Source: DHVE2 group archaeon
GTDB taxonomy: Archaea > Thermoplasmatota > Thermoplasmata > Thermoplasmatales > Aciduliprofundaceae
Assembly (NCBI GenBank): GCA_015520975.1
Contig: WAOZ01000210.1
Coordinates: 1-5,595, forward strand
Reading direction: 5' to 3'
Length of the DNA stretch: 5,595 bases
In this document: piece after piece, positions 1-5,434 of the stretch
How positions within the stretch are numbered: position 1 is the first letter of the stretch
Layout: each line of letters starts with the position of its first letter
Position numbers and translations under genes: made by a program
Notes under the pieces: model-generated
The model's input: only the letters and a program-made list of their open reading frames with translations
What the model was told of the DNA's origin: nothing
Database searches by the model: none

Positions 1-261
1 GTTTATGTGGTGTATATAGATGGTCGAATAGTGGCCCGAACGAATGATACTCATCTGACTCTCACAATACCTGCAGGGCTTTTCTCCACAAAGCACAAAA
101 TAGCCGTGGTGGCACAGAACCCGATTGGTAAGAGCGAGCCAGCGGATATATATTTTGAGTCACCTATTAATTACTTGCTGTGGATTTCCGTGGCTGGGGC
201 AGTGGTTGCAGGCGTTGCGGTAATTGTCATTATTATGAAAAAAAGGACGAAACGGGCATGA
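1..261 (+). CDS. C-terminal end of a membrane-anchored surface protein (5' end outside window)
   Basis: The reading frame is open from the first base and ends at TGA 259-261, so this is the last 86 residues of a longer protein; the GTG codons near base 7 are probably internal. The first ~55 residues alternate polar and hydrophobic residues as in a beta-sandwich (Ig/Fn3-like) repeat: 'VYIDGRIVA', then 'LTLTIPAGLFS', then 'HKIAVVAQNPIGKSEPA'. A membrane helix follows ('LLWISVAGAVVAGVAVIVII'), then a basic tail 'MKKRTKRA'. This order means an outside domain, one transmembrane segment and a short cytoplasmic tail, the usual C-terminal anchor of archaeal surface or secreted proteins. The domain family is inferred from its pattern only; ligand and function cannot be read from this fragment. 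Confidence 0.75.
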   Translation, partial: VYVVYIDGRIVARTNDTHLTLTIPAGLFSTKHKIAVVAQNPIGKSEPADIYFESPINYLLWISVAGAVVAGVAVIVIIMKKRTKRA

Positions 262-267
262 AGAAAC

Positions 268-275
268 TTTAAAAT
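268..275 (+). promoter_or_regulatory. TATA box for the 300-722 gene
   Basis: TTTAAAAT is centred about 28 bases upstream of the ATG at 300. That is the archaeal TBP-site distance from a transcription start, so transcription would begin at or next to the start codon and give a leaderless mRNA. No Shine-Dalgarno sequence precedes the ATG. The T-rich stretch 287-299 just before the ATG may also help end transcription of the gene at 1-261. Confidence 0.5.
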
Positions 276-299
276 TGCATTACCGCATTTTCTTTATTT

Positions 300-722
300 A
301 TGGAACTTATGAGCGTTAATGCCAAGGGCAGTACTGTTAGAGGAAAGGATATCGTCGTATGCGGCACCTGCTTGTTCAAAGAGAAACCCAAGTATCTGGA
401 AGAGTTCAGAAAAAATGAAAATCACGCAATTTTACATTTCTGTCCCGAAAAAGAGCACATAAATATGGCGTTTTACAAAATTATGAGCATTATGTCCGTG
501 GCCAGATCATTGACAATAGTTACTACCGACGGTTCTCCGCACTGTGTCCAGCTTCATTACATAGCCGATGAAGTGAATCGCTACTCAGAAAGAAAATTCG
601 CCGTGAAGCATTTTGTTATAAACAACGGGAAAATGCACGAGGTATTTGCGGAAGATGTGAAACTTTCCAGATATCTTTCAAAAATCAAAAGATTGAGAGA
701 AATGTGCGAGATCAGCCCCTGA
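300..722 (+). CDS. Conserved-looking cysteine-containing protein of unknown function (possible Fe-S or metal protein)
   Basis: This gene encodes 140 residues with no signal peptide or membrane segment, so it is probably cytoplasmic. Cysteines lie at C21 and C24 ('VVCGTCLF'), C48 ('HFCPE'), C82 ('DGSPHCVQLHY') and C136. The first four sit directly after predicted beta strands ('DIVVC', 'AILHF', 'SLTIVTT'), as ligand or catalytic residues often do in alpha/beta folds; a 4Fe-4S cluster or zinc site is possible but unproven. The C-terminus is basic and helical ('YLSKIKRLREM'). ATG 300 fits the TATA box 28 bases upstream and a leaderless start; ATG 309 is an alternative three codons later. The 3' end overlaps the 3' end of thrS on the other strand by 11 bases. 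I do not recognise the family with certainty and assign no function. Confidence 0.8.
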   Translation: MELMSVNAKGSTVRGKDIVVCGTCLFKEKPKYLEEFRKNENHAILHFCPEKEHINMAFYKIMSIMSVARSLTIVTTDGSPHCVQLHYIADEVNRYSERKFAVKHFVINNGKMHEVFAEDVKLSRYLSKIKRLREMCEISP

Positions 723-2565
723 ACTTTGGACGCATAGACACAAGTGGGGGTAAAGGAAGCGGGCGCGAAGGCTTACCACTCAAATGTTCTTTTATAACTG
801 CGAGCAGTTCTTCTCTGTCCATAACCTTTACTCCGTTACCTCTTATCCTCACTGTGAGTTTGCCGCTCTTCTTCTCTTTTTCACCGATCACCACTATGTA
901 TGGGATCCACTCTTTTTCCGCGTCTCTAATCTTGCGGGATACGCTCAGATCTCTGTCATCAACATCGACTCTCACACCCTCTTTCTGGAACTGTTCCATC
1001 TCCTGAACTGCGCAGCCAAGGAACTCGTCCTTAACAGGGATTATGCGAACTTGGGTCGGCGCGAGCCATAGCGGAAATGCGGGCTTCACACCGCGCTGCG
1101 CGTTCATATGCGCCTTTTCAAGCATGGCATAAATAACCCTCTCCACTGCACCGCTGGGCGAGCAGTGAAGAATATACGGAAATCTTTTCTCCCCGTTTTC
1201 GTCGTAGTATGTTATACCGTATCTCTCTGCGTTTTCCACATCGATCTGAACGGTACTTAGCGCTGCCGCCTTGTTCATTGAATCAACAAAATTGAATTCG
1301 AATTTCAGCACGAAGTAAAAGAATCGCTCGTCCCACATCTGAACCAGCACCGGACGATTGACAAGTTTCACAAGTGATACGATGAAATCTTTGTTGTTCT
1401 CGTAAAAATCCCTCGTGAAGCGTATAGCCACTTCGTAATCACCCAGCTCCAGTCCAAAATCCCTCAAAACCTCCATTGCCATCTCGTACTGTTTTTTAAA
1501 CTCTGCTTTTGCCTGTTCCATATCCATGGCGAGCGTATGCATATCGGGCATGGTGAATGCCCTTAGTCTTCTGAGACCGACAAGCTCTCCTTTCTGTTCG
1601 CGTCTGAACGCGTATTTTGCAAGCTCGTAAATTCTTATGGGGAGATGCCGGTACGATATAGTTGCATCATGCATCATAAGAAACTGACCAAAACACGCAG
1701 CGAATCGGAGGAAATACTTGTCCCTGCCGCTCAGCACTATGTACTGCCGCGCGGGAAATCTGTTGAGATACGATTTAAGAGACGGGTGTTCGTAGTTGTA
1801 CATTATCGGGGTCTCCACCTGCATTGCGCCGTATTCAAGCACTTTCTTCTCCACATACTCTTCTATAAGGGCTTTCATCATTTTCCCTTTGGGATAATAC
1901 CGCATGTTTCCAGAATCGCTACCCGGTTCGTAATCGGCTATTTCAAGTTTCTGCATAAGCTCCACATGCGGCGGGATTTCACGGACGGCTCTTGTGCCTG
2001 AAATTTCGTATTCAACAAATTTTTTAAGCGCGGGGTAATCGGTGTAATTGAAATCGTTGACATCGTGAAGCGTGCCGTCGGGAGTCATAACATACCAATA
2101 TGTAACCTTCTTTTTCTCGGCTTTAAGCGCATCGCTCTCCTCCTCTTTCGGCTTCTCGCCTTCACCTCTTATTTCTTTGCTGAGCTCGCTCAATGGATGG
2201 CCTTTGCATGAGATCACGAAGCTTTTGTACCATCCGAACGGTGCGCGGTGAACTTCGTATTCTTTGCTAAGCACTGATTCAAGTTTTCTCAGGACATCCA
2301 GAGCTTCGGAAGGCGGAGCAAGATTACTGCTTAGATGCGCGTACGGATACAGCACGATTCTATCGACATTCACTTTTTTAGACACATCCTTTATTTCGTT
2401 CACAGATTTATCCACTATGGCCGTGTCGCCCTCCTCCACGCTTATGAATGCCACGAGTGCCTCATCATAGCGCTCTTTCTTTTTATCTATATCCTCAGCA
2501 GACTGCATCGCCTTCTGCTTTGCCTCGTATTCTATATAATCCGCGTGTATGAAAAGAATTCGCAT
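712..2565 (-). CDS. thrS: Threonyl-tRNA synthetase, archaeal type
   Basis: This enzyme activates threonine with ATP and joins it to tRNA-Thr in the cytoplasm. Its 617 residues are full length for the archaeal form. Residues 1-~145 are the archaeal D-aminoacyl-deacylase-like editing domain that clears mischarged Ser-tRNA-Thr; 'YPYAHLSS' (73-80) and 'ISCKGHPLSELS' with K121 are its typical site segments. The class II catalytic core (~205-495) shows motif 1 ending in 'ETP' (251-253), motif 2 'FRRE' (320-323) and motif 3 'GAVERVI' (472-478). The threonine-binding zinc ligands are visible as C291, H343 and H467. The anticodon-binding domain starts at 'FPLWLAPTQVRIIPV' (497-511), and the end 'RPLPLPPLVSMRPKFRG' is the usual archaeal ThrRS tail. 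ATG 2565 lies 26 bases downstream of a TATA box, suggesting a leaderless start. The gene is intact. Confidence 0.97.
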   Translation of the reverse strand: MRILFIHADYIEYEAKQKAMQSAEDIDKKKERYDEALVAFISVEEGDTAIVDKSVNEIKDVSKKVNVDRIVLYPYAHLSSNLAPPSEALDVLRKLESVLSKEYEVHRAPFGWYKSFVISCKGHPLSELSKEIRGEGEKPKEEESDALKAEKKKVTYWYVMTPDGTLHDVNDFNYTDYPALKKFVEYEISGTRAVREIPPHVELMQKLEIADYEPGSDSGNMRYYPKGKMMKALIEEYVEKKVLEYGAMQVETPIMYNYEHPSLKSYLNRFPARQYIVLSGRDKYFLRFAACFGQFLMMHDATISYRHLPIRIYELAKYAFRREQKGELVGLRRLRAFTMPDMHTLAMDMEQAKAEFKKQYEMAMEVLRDFGLELGDYEVAIRFTRDFYENNKDFIVSLVKLVNRPVLVQMWDERFFYFVLKFEFNFVDSMNKAAALSTVQIDVENAERYGITYYDENGEKRFPYILHCSPSGAVERVIYAMLEKAHMNAQRGVKPAFPLWLAPTQVRIIPVKDEFLGCAVQEMEQFQKEGVRVDVDDRDLSVSRKIRDAEKEWIPYIVVIGEKEKKSGKLTVRIRGNGVKVMDREELLAVIKEHLSGKPSRPLPLPPLVSMRPKFRG

Positions 2566-2586
2566 ATGCGGGAATTTTTAATAAGG

Positions 2587-2595
2587 TATAAAAGG
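2587..2595 (-). promoter_or_regulatory. TATA box for thrS
   Basis: On the minus strand the sequence reads CCTTTTATA, centred about 26 bases before the thrS ATG at 2565. This is the expected archaeal TATA-to-start distance when the transcript starts at the initiation codon. No Shine-Dalgarno sequence is seen directly before the ATG, in agreement with leaderless translation. Confidence 0.55.
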
Positions 2596-2608
2596 CTTTT
2601 TGCTGGGA

Positions 2609-2625
2609 TGTCATGTTGACACATG
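2609..2625. repeat. Short inverted repeats upstream of the thrS TATA box
   Basis: Two perfect but overlapping inverted repeats are present: TGTCA-TGT-TGACA at 2609-2621 and CATGT-TGAC-ACATG at 2612-2625. They lie about 14-30 bases upstream of the thrS TATA box and downstream of the beta-helix gene. They could be an operator for a dimeric regulator of thrS. The short arms can also arise by chance, so this is a weak call. Confidence 0.25.
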
Positions 2626-2666
2626 TTTAAAACTGATGGTCTTAGGAAATAATAACAGTACTGAGC

Positions 2667-2677
2667 AAAAAATAAAT
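2667..2677 (-). terminator. Possible T-tract terminator of the beta-helix gene
   Basis: On the minus strand a T-rich stretch (ATTTATTTTTT) begins about ten bases after the TAA stop at 2687-2689. Archaeal RNA polymerase commonly terminates at T-runs without a stable hairpin. No strong stem is seen before it. It would separate the surface-protein transcript from thrS, which has its own promoter. Confidence 0.35.
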
Positions 2678-2686
2678 GGATATAAA

Positions 2687-3202
2687 TTAAGTCAAAAATG
2701 ACCTCCTTATTTTACTTGCTTTAAGGAAAATACCAAGTAGGGCAAATGCAACAATTATTGAAATAGGATGTAGAGTTTCTGGAATAATAACGCCTGATTT
2801 GAGAGGATAATAGTCTCTGGCTCCCGCGGGGCCATCTATTTTGTACGGGAAATCCACTATACCATTGTTGTCTATATCGTTGGTGTTATTGTTCATAGCC
2901 CAATCGTGCCAATAGTTTCCGTATCCGCTTAAATTCCAGAGATTATTAGAGCCGCCATCGTATGCCTGAATTTTTGATGGATCGTAAGAATCACCGCTAC
3001 CGTTATTATAGTAAAACTCGTTGTAATAGATAGTATTGCGCGATCCAGATTCTATGTAAAAACCATAGTATGTGTTGTTCTTTATTAAATTGTACCTGAA
3101 TGTGCAACCGCTCGAATTCAATAAGTAAATACCCAATGGCGTTGTAGCTGTATACACAGTGTTCCACAACAAGGTTATCGAAATTTTGAAGGAAAAATCC
3201 AT
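2687..3202 (-). CDS. Beta-helix protein, C-terminal open fragment with membrane anchor
   Basis: This is the third open frame of the broken gene: 171 codons from a nominal ATG at 3202. The first ~23 residues are out of frame; the true sequence resumes at 'GIYLLNSSGC'. It contains the last coils ('YYGFYIESGSRNTIYYNEF') and the characteristic NosD-type end with 'YGNYWHDWA', an Asp/Asn-rich 'NDIDNNGIVD' loop that resembles calcium-binding loops, and 'RDYYPL'. It closes with 'IIPE', a hydrophobic stretch (residues 147-160) and a basic tail 'KASKIRR'. That arrangement resembles the tripartite C-terminal sorting signals of archaeal surface proteins (PEF/IPE type); this last point is inference. Confidence 0.6.
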   Translation of the reverse strand: MDFSFKISITLLWNTVYTATTPLGIYLLNSSGCTFRYNLIKNNTYYGFYIESGSRNTIYYNEFYYNNGSGDSYDPSKIQAYDGGSNNLWNLSGYGNYWHDWAMNNNTNDIDNNGIVDFPYKIDGPAGARDYYPLKSGVIIPETLHPISIIVAFALLGIFLKASKIRRSFLT

Positions 3203-4010
3203 ATTGGCAGTATATAACTGTACAGTTGTATATGGTGATGTTGGCAGAGTAACCTATAAGTATCCCAACTGTTCCACCGAATGTATAAATATTTTCAACA
3301 ATTCCAGAAGATACATTTCCCAAGATTATCTCACCGGCATTTCCCGAAAGATATGGATTCCCCACGACGGTGTTTTTATAGTAATATACTGGATATCTAC
3401 ATACGGTATTGTTTGTTGAAATGTTTTGTGTGGTAAAAGTATTTATATCGCCATCAAGCATTATGCTGCAATACCACATTATGTTGTTAAAGAATTTGTT
3501 ATTGATGGAATTTTGAATGTATATTGCCGAAAAACCGTTGTATGAGCAATTGTTATCTTTTATAACATTTCCATTAGAGTTGATCAAAAGAATCCCGTCA
3601 TAGCCGTTGGAATACAATAAATTTGAAGAGATGGTATTTGTGTCGGAAGAATAGAGGAAAATACCCTCATAGACATTACCTGAAACTGTGTTCCCCGTTA
3701 TTATGTTGCCATTTGAATTGATTACAGTCGTTCCGTTTTCGTTGTTATAAAGGGAATTCCCGATGATTTGATTGTTATCTGCGTTATACAGGAGCACACC
3801 TTCTATGCAATCGGTGCAATTATTGCTTTCTACAGTATTTCCATAGGAATATTCTAAACATATTCCGTCATATTCATTTCCAGTACATGTGTTGCAAGCT
3901 ATTCTGTTATTGTTGCAGTATTGAAGCAGAATTCCCTCGTACTTATTATTCTGACAGGTATTGTTCTCAATTATATTATAACTGCATGAAATCATAGAGA
4001 TAAATGCCAT
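3006..4010 (-). CDS. Beta-helix protein, central open fragment
   Basis: This is the middle open frame of the same gene. Its nominal ATG at 4010 is internal; the true frame begins near 3989 at 'SCSYNIIENN'. It holds coils 6 to 13, then the module 'NISTNNTVCRYPVYYYKNT' through 'NAGEIILGNVSSGIVENI', which resembles a conserved segment of archaeal NosD-like proteins, and then 'NITIYNCTVIYCQYGFFL'. After G293 (about 3132) the frame is wrong: the last ~41 residues ('YLLIEFERLHIQVQ' onward) lose the asparagine-rich pattern, which continues in the frame of the third fragment. Confidence 0.6.
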   Translation of the reverse strand: MAFISMISCSYNIIENNTCQNNKYEGILLQYCNNNRIACNTCTGNEYDGICLEYSYGNTVESNNCTDCIEGVLLYNADNNQIIGNSLYNNENGTTVINSNGNIITGNTVSGNVYEGIFLYSSDTNTISSNLLYSNGYDGILLINSNGNVIKDNNCSYNGFSAIYIQNSINNKFFNNIMWYCSIMLDGDINTFTTQNISTNNTVCRYPVYYYKNTVVGNPYLSGNAGEIILGNVSSGIVENIYTFGGTVGILIGYSANITIYNCTVIYCQYGFFLQNFDNLVVEHCVYSYNAIGYLLIEFERLHIQVQFNKEQHILWFLHRIWIAQYYLLQRVLL

Positions 4011-4371
4011 CGTATGTATTCGCTGAGCAATTGTTATTAGTAATCTGATTGGAATTGCATGTGTTGTTCAACGAGATCCCCTCATAGTTGTTTGTAAAGG
4101 TATTATACTTTATCTCATTGTAACTGCATGATATCAGATATATTCCGTTGTAACATCCAGTTACCGAGTTGCTCTCAATGGTGTTGTAATCGCTTGAGTA
4201 ATCGAGGAATATTCCGTCGTAATAGATGTTTGAAATGGTATTGCCCCTTATCGTATTGTTCGTGCAGGCAGAATATAAATGAATCCCTTCATAATTGTTA
4301 TTTGAGCAGCCGTTATTCTCTATTATATTATTGCTACATTGATAACAGAGATATATCCCTTCATCATTGTT
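3483..4371 (-). repeat. About 13 tandem beta-helix coil repeats (66-72 bases each)
   Basis: Within the beta-helix gene the consensus N-x-Y-[DE]-G-I-x-L-x6-N-x-I-x-x-N-x-[hydrophobic or Cys]-[ST] recurs every 22-24 residues. Examples are 'NNYEGIHLYSACTNNTIRGN', 'IYYDGIFLDYSSDYNTIESN' and 'NGYDGILLINSNGNVIKDNN'. These are PbH1-type coils of a right-handed parallel beta-helix. The DNA copies have diverged in sequence, so the repeat is mainly a protein-level pattern. Confidence 0.85.
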
Positions 4372-4776
4372 TGTGCATAAATTGCCGGAGAGCACTCCGT
4401 TTTTAACATTGTAGAGTATTATGCCAGCACCCGCAAAATAGGGCTGACCTAGCCATTGCGCCCCATATACATAGCAGTTTCTCACGATGAAGTATGCGGT
4501 GGTGTTTCCTATATAAATTGCTGCCCCACTACCCTGGGTGTCTATTTCCCAGTTCTCTATTATATATGGGTCTGCCGCCGTACCACTTTCAGCCACCACG
4601 CCATTATCTGCAGTAAAATCTGCATCGCTGTTAATTCTTATTACTGGATGAGGAAAGTATGTTTTAACTCCATTCCTTTTAAGATCCTCATTTTGTACCT
4701 CCAAAAAGCCTCTGGAGGTAGCGTGTACATTACTAAAATCAAAAACAAAAACACCATTGGTATGAGGACTCCCCAC
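3976..4776 (-). CDS. Beta-helix protein, N-terminal open fragment
   Basis: This is the first long open frame of the broken beta-helix gene: 266 codons, opening nominally at a GTG at 4776. Its first ~14 residues ('MGSPHTNGVFVFDF') are an artefact, because the true signal peptide lies in another frame from ATG 4781. From 'SNVHATSRG' onward it carries the mature N-terminus, the conserved 'IRINSDADF' and 'DPYIIENWEID' segment, and coils 1 to 6 of the repeat. Its last four residues ('FMQL') follow the second frameshift at 3989-3991 and do not fit the repeat. It should be read together with the parent entry at 2687-4781, not as a separate protein. Confidence 0.6.
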   Translation of the reverse strand: MGSPHTNGVFVFDFSNVHATSRGFLEVQNEDLKRNGVKTYFPHPVIRINSDADFTADNGVVAESGTAADPYIIENWEIDTQGSGAAIYIGNTTAYFIVRNCYVYGAQWLGQPYFAGAGIILYNVKNGVLSGNLCTNNDEGIYLCYQCSNNIIENNGCSNNNYEGIHLYSACTNNTIRGNTISNIYYDGIFLDYSSDYNTIESNSVTGCYNGIYLISCSYNEIKYNTFTNNYEGISLNNTCNSNQITNNNCSANTYDGIYLYDFMQL

Positions 4777-4802
4777 CTCATAGAATCTTCATATATGAAT
4801 GG

Positions 4803-4812
4803 ATTTATTAAA
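4803..4812 (-). promoter_or_regulatory. TATA box for the beta-helix gene
   Basis: On the minus strand the sequence is TTTAATAAAT, centred about 26-27 bases upstream of the ATG at 4781. The spacing matches the other promoters in the window. It supports ATG 4781, which opens the signal peptide, over the GTG at 4776 as the real start. Confidence 0.5.
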
Positions 4813-4833
4813 CAAATCTTAAAAACTTCAAAA

Positions 4834-4844
4834 AAATTTTAATA
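4834..4844 (+). promoter_or_regulatory. TATA box for the DUF2721-like gene
   Basis: AAATTTTAATA lies about 25-28 bases upstream of ATG 4865 and directly follows a run of A residues at 4830-4836. The spacing again suggests a leaderless transcript. It stands about 30 bases from the oppositely directed TATA box of the beta-helix gene, so the two genes share a compact divergent promoter region. Confidence 0.5.
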
Positions 4845-4864
4845 GACTCTGTTTATTCGCCGTT

Positions 4865-5320
4865 ATGCTCAGTGCGGATATGATCTCCGAAACGCTGGCG
4901 CCGATACTCCTCGTTTCTGCTACTGGGTTGCTTATACTGGGACTCGGAAACCGTATGGGCAGGATAACCGATAGAATCCGGAAATTCAACGATGAGGTGC
5001 GCAACGGTGCCGTTTCAAAATCACGGTGGGAGATAATTCAGGCGCAGAAAGATACGCTAATCAAGAGATTAAAACTCTGCCGTAATGCAATGCTTCAGTA
5101 TCATCTCACGATTCTTTTTACATCTGTATCATCCATAATGGTTTTTCTCAAGTACTTTGATTCGTGCTGTGCTTACGGTGCGGTTCTGGCACTTGCCGCG
5201 GCTCTGCTGTCGTTGTTCGCTGGCTCCGTGTATGCAATCAGGGAAATAATGCTTTCCTATGTTGCTGTTCTCAAAGAGGCAAGTTTCTATCTGAAGGAGA
5301 AAAGCAATAATGGAAAATAA
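4865..5320 (+). CDS. DUF2721-like three-helix membrane protein
   Basis: This gene encodes 151 residues. Helix 1 is about residues 11-28 ('LAPILLVSATGLLILGLG'), followed by the charged 'NRMGRITDRIRKFNDEVRNG'. A polar helical region (about 52-77) comes next, with basic 'KRLKLCRNAM'. Helix 2 is about 79-97 and helix 3 about 102-125. An N-terminal helix followed by an N-R-x-x-R-x-x-D-R-x-R stretch, a cytoplasmic helix and then a membrane hairpin is typical of the DUF2721 family, whose function is unknown to me. I assign this by pattern memory, not by a search. ATG 4865 fits a leaderless start from the TATA box about 27 bases upstream. The stop is TAA 5318-5320. The reading frame is intact. Confidence 0.85.
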   Translation: MLSADMISETLAPILLVSATGLLILGLGNRMGRITDRIRKFNDEVRNGAVSKSRWEIIQAQKDTLIKRLKLCRNAMLQYHLTILFTSVSSIMVFLKYFDSCCAYGAVLALAAALLSLFAGSVYAIREIMLSYVAVLKEASFYLKEKSNNGK

Positions 5321-5434
5321 GTGAGTATGGGAGCAGTGATGCTATTAATCAATTTGGAGGGCAATATTGTCTAAACGAAAGGTGGAATTTGTGATAGAAA
5401 TATTTATTTATATTGTGTGTTAAGATATTTCTCA
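5321..5434 (+). other. Intergenic region with a likely TATA box at 5402-5414
   Basis: No convincing gene lies here. The DUF2721 frame stays open for 17 more codons past its stop (to TAA 5372-5374), which looks like chance. ATTTATTTATATT at 5402-5414 is a good archaeal TATA element, centred about 26 bases upstream of the ATG at 5435. No clear T-tract or hairpin terminator for the upstream gene was found. Confidence 0.4.

Larger units (their letters stand above)
2687..4781 (-). pseudogene. Secreted parallel beta-helix (NosD/CASH-like) surface protein, frame broken in three places
   Basis: Three overlapping open frames on the minus strand together encode one protein of about 697 residues. The ATG at 4781 opens a signal peptide (MRWGVLIPMVFLFLI). 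Adding one T in the T-run 4735-4738 joins it to 'SNVHATSRG', with a likely cleavage after VHA. Removing one base in 3989-3991 gives 'GIYLYDSCSYNIIENN', and removing one in 3132-3134 gives 'NAIGIYLLNSSGCT'; both joins keep the repeat spacing exactly. Domains in order: conserved start ('PVIRINSDADF', 'DPYIIENWEIDTQG', 'IYIGNTTAYFIVRN'); about 13 coils of 22-24 residues; a 'RYPVYYYKNT' module; more coils; the NosD-type end 'GNYWHDWA...DIDNNGIVDFPYKIDG...DYYPL'; and a C-terminal anchor ('IIPETLHPISIIVAFALLGI' then KASKIRR). It is probably displayed on the cell surface. It may bind or process polysaccharide, as CASH-domain relatives do, but no catalytic residues are identified. If the breaks are sequencing errors, this is a functional gene. 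Confidence 0.85.

Noticed and set aside
1645..2001. Open frame on the + strand inside thrS (118 codons)
   Set aside because: It lies wholly antisense to a well-supported thrS and its protein has no recognisable pattern; a shadow frame. The + strand frames at 704-1006, 784-1071, 2264-2470 and 2335-2619 are rejected likewise.
3989..3991. Programmed ribosomal frameshifting in the beta-helix gene
   Set aside because: Three shifts in different directions at runs of only 3-4 bases without a slippery heptamer or clear downstream structure do not fit known programmed frameshift sites.
3483..4371. Regularly spaced repeats that might suggest a CRISPR array
   Set aside because: The period of 66-72 bases is a coding repeat that translates to beta-helix coils; copies are diverged and there are no identical repeats separated by unique spacers.
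4778..4792. Mini frame ATG-AAG-ATT-CTA-TGA overlapping the beta-helix start as a possible leader peptide
   Set aside because: The TATA box at 4803-4812 puts the transcript start near 4781, downstream of this ATG, so it is probably not transcribed.
4456..4842. Open frame on the + strand antisense to the beta-helix gene (128 codons); also 4128-4406 and 3159-3419
   Set aside because: These are antisense to regular coil repeats or the signal peptide region and reflect the repeat composition; no promoter or domain supports them.
5321..5374. 17-codon in-frame extension after the DUF2721 stop (readthrough or missed frameshift)
   Set aside because: The protein already ends with a typical charged tail and the extension has no notable pattern; chance is sufficient.
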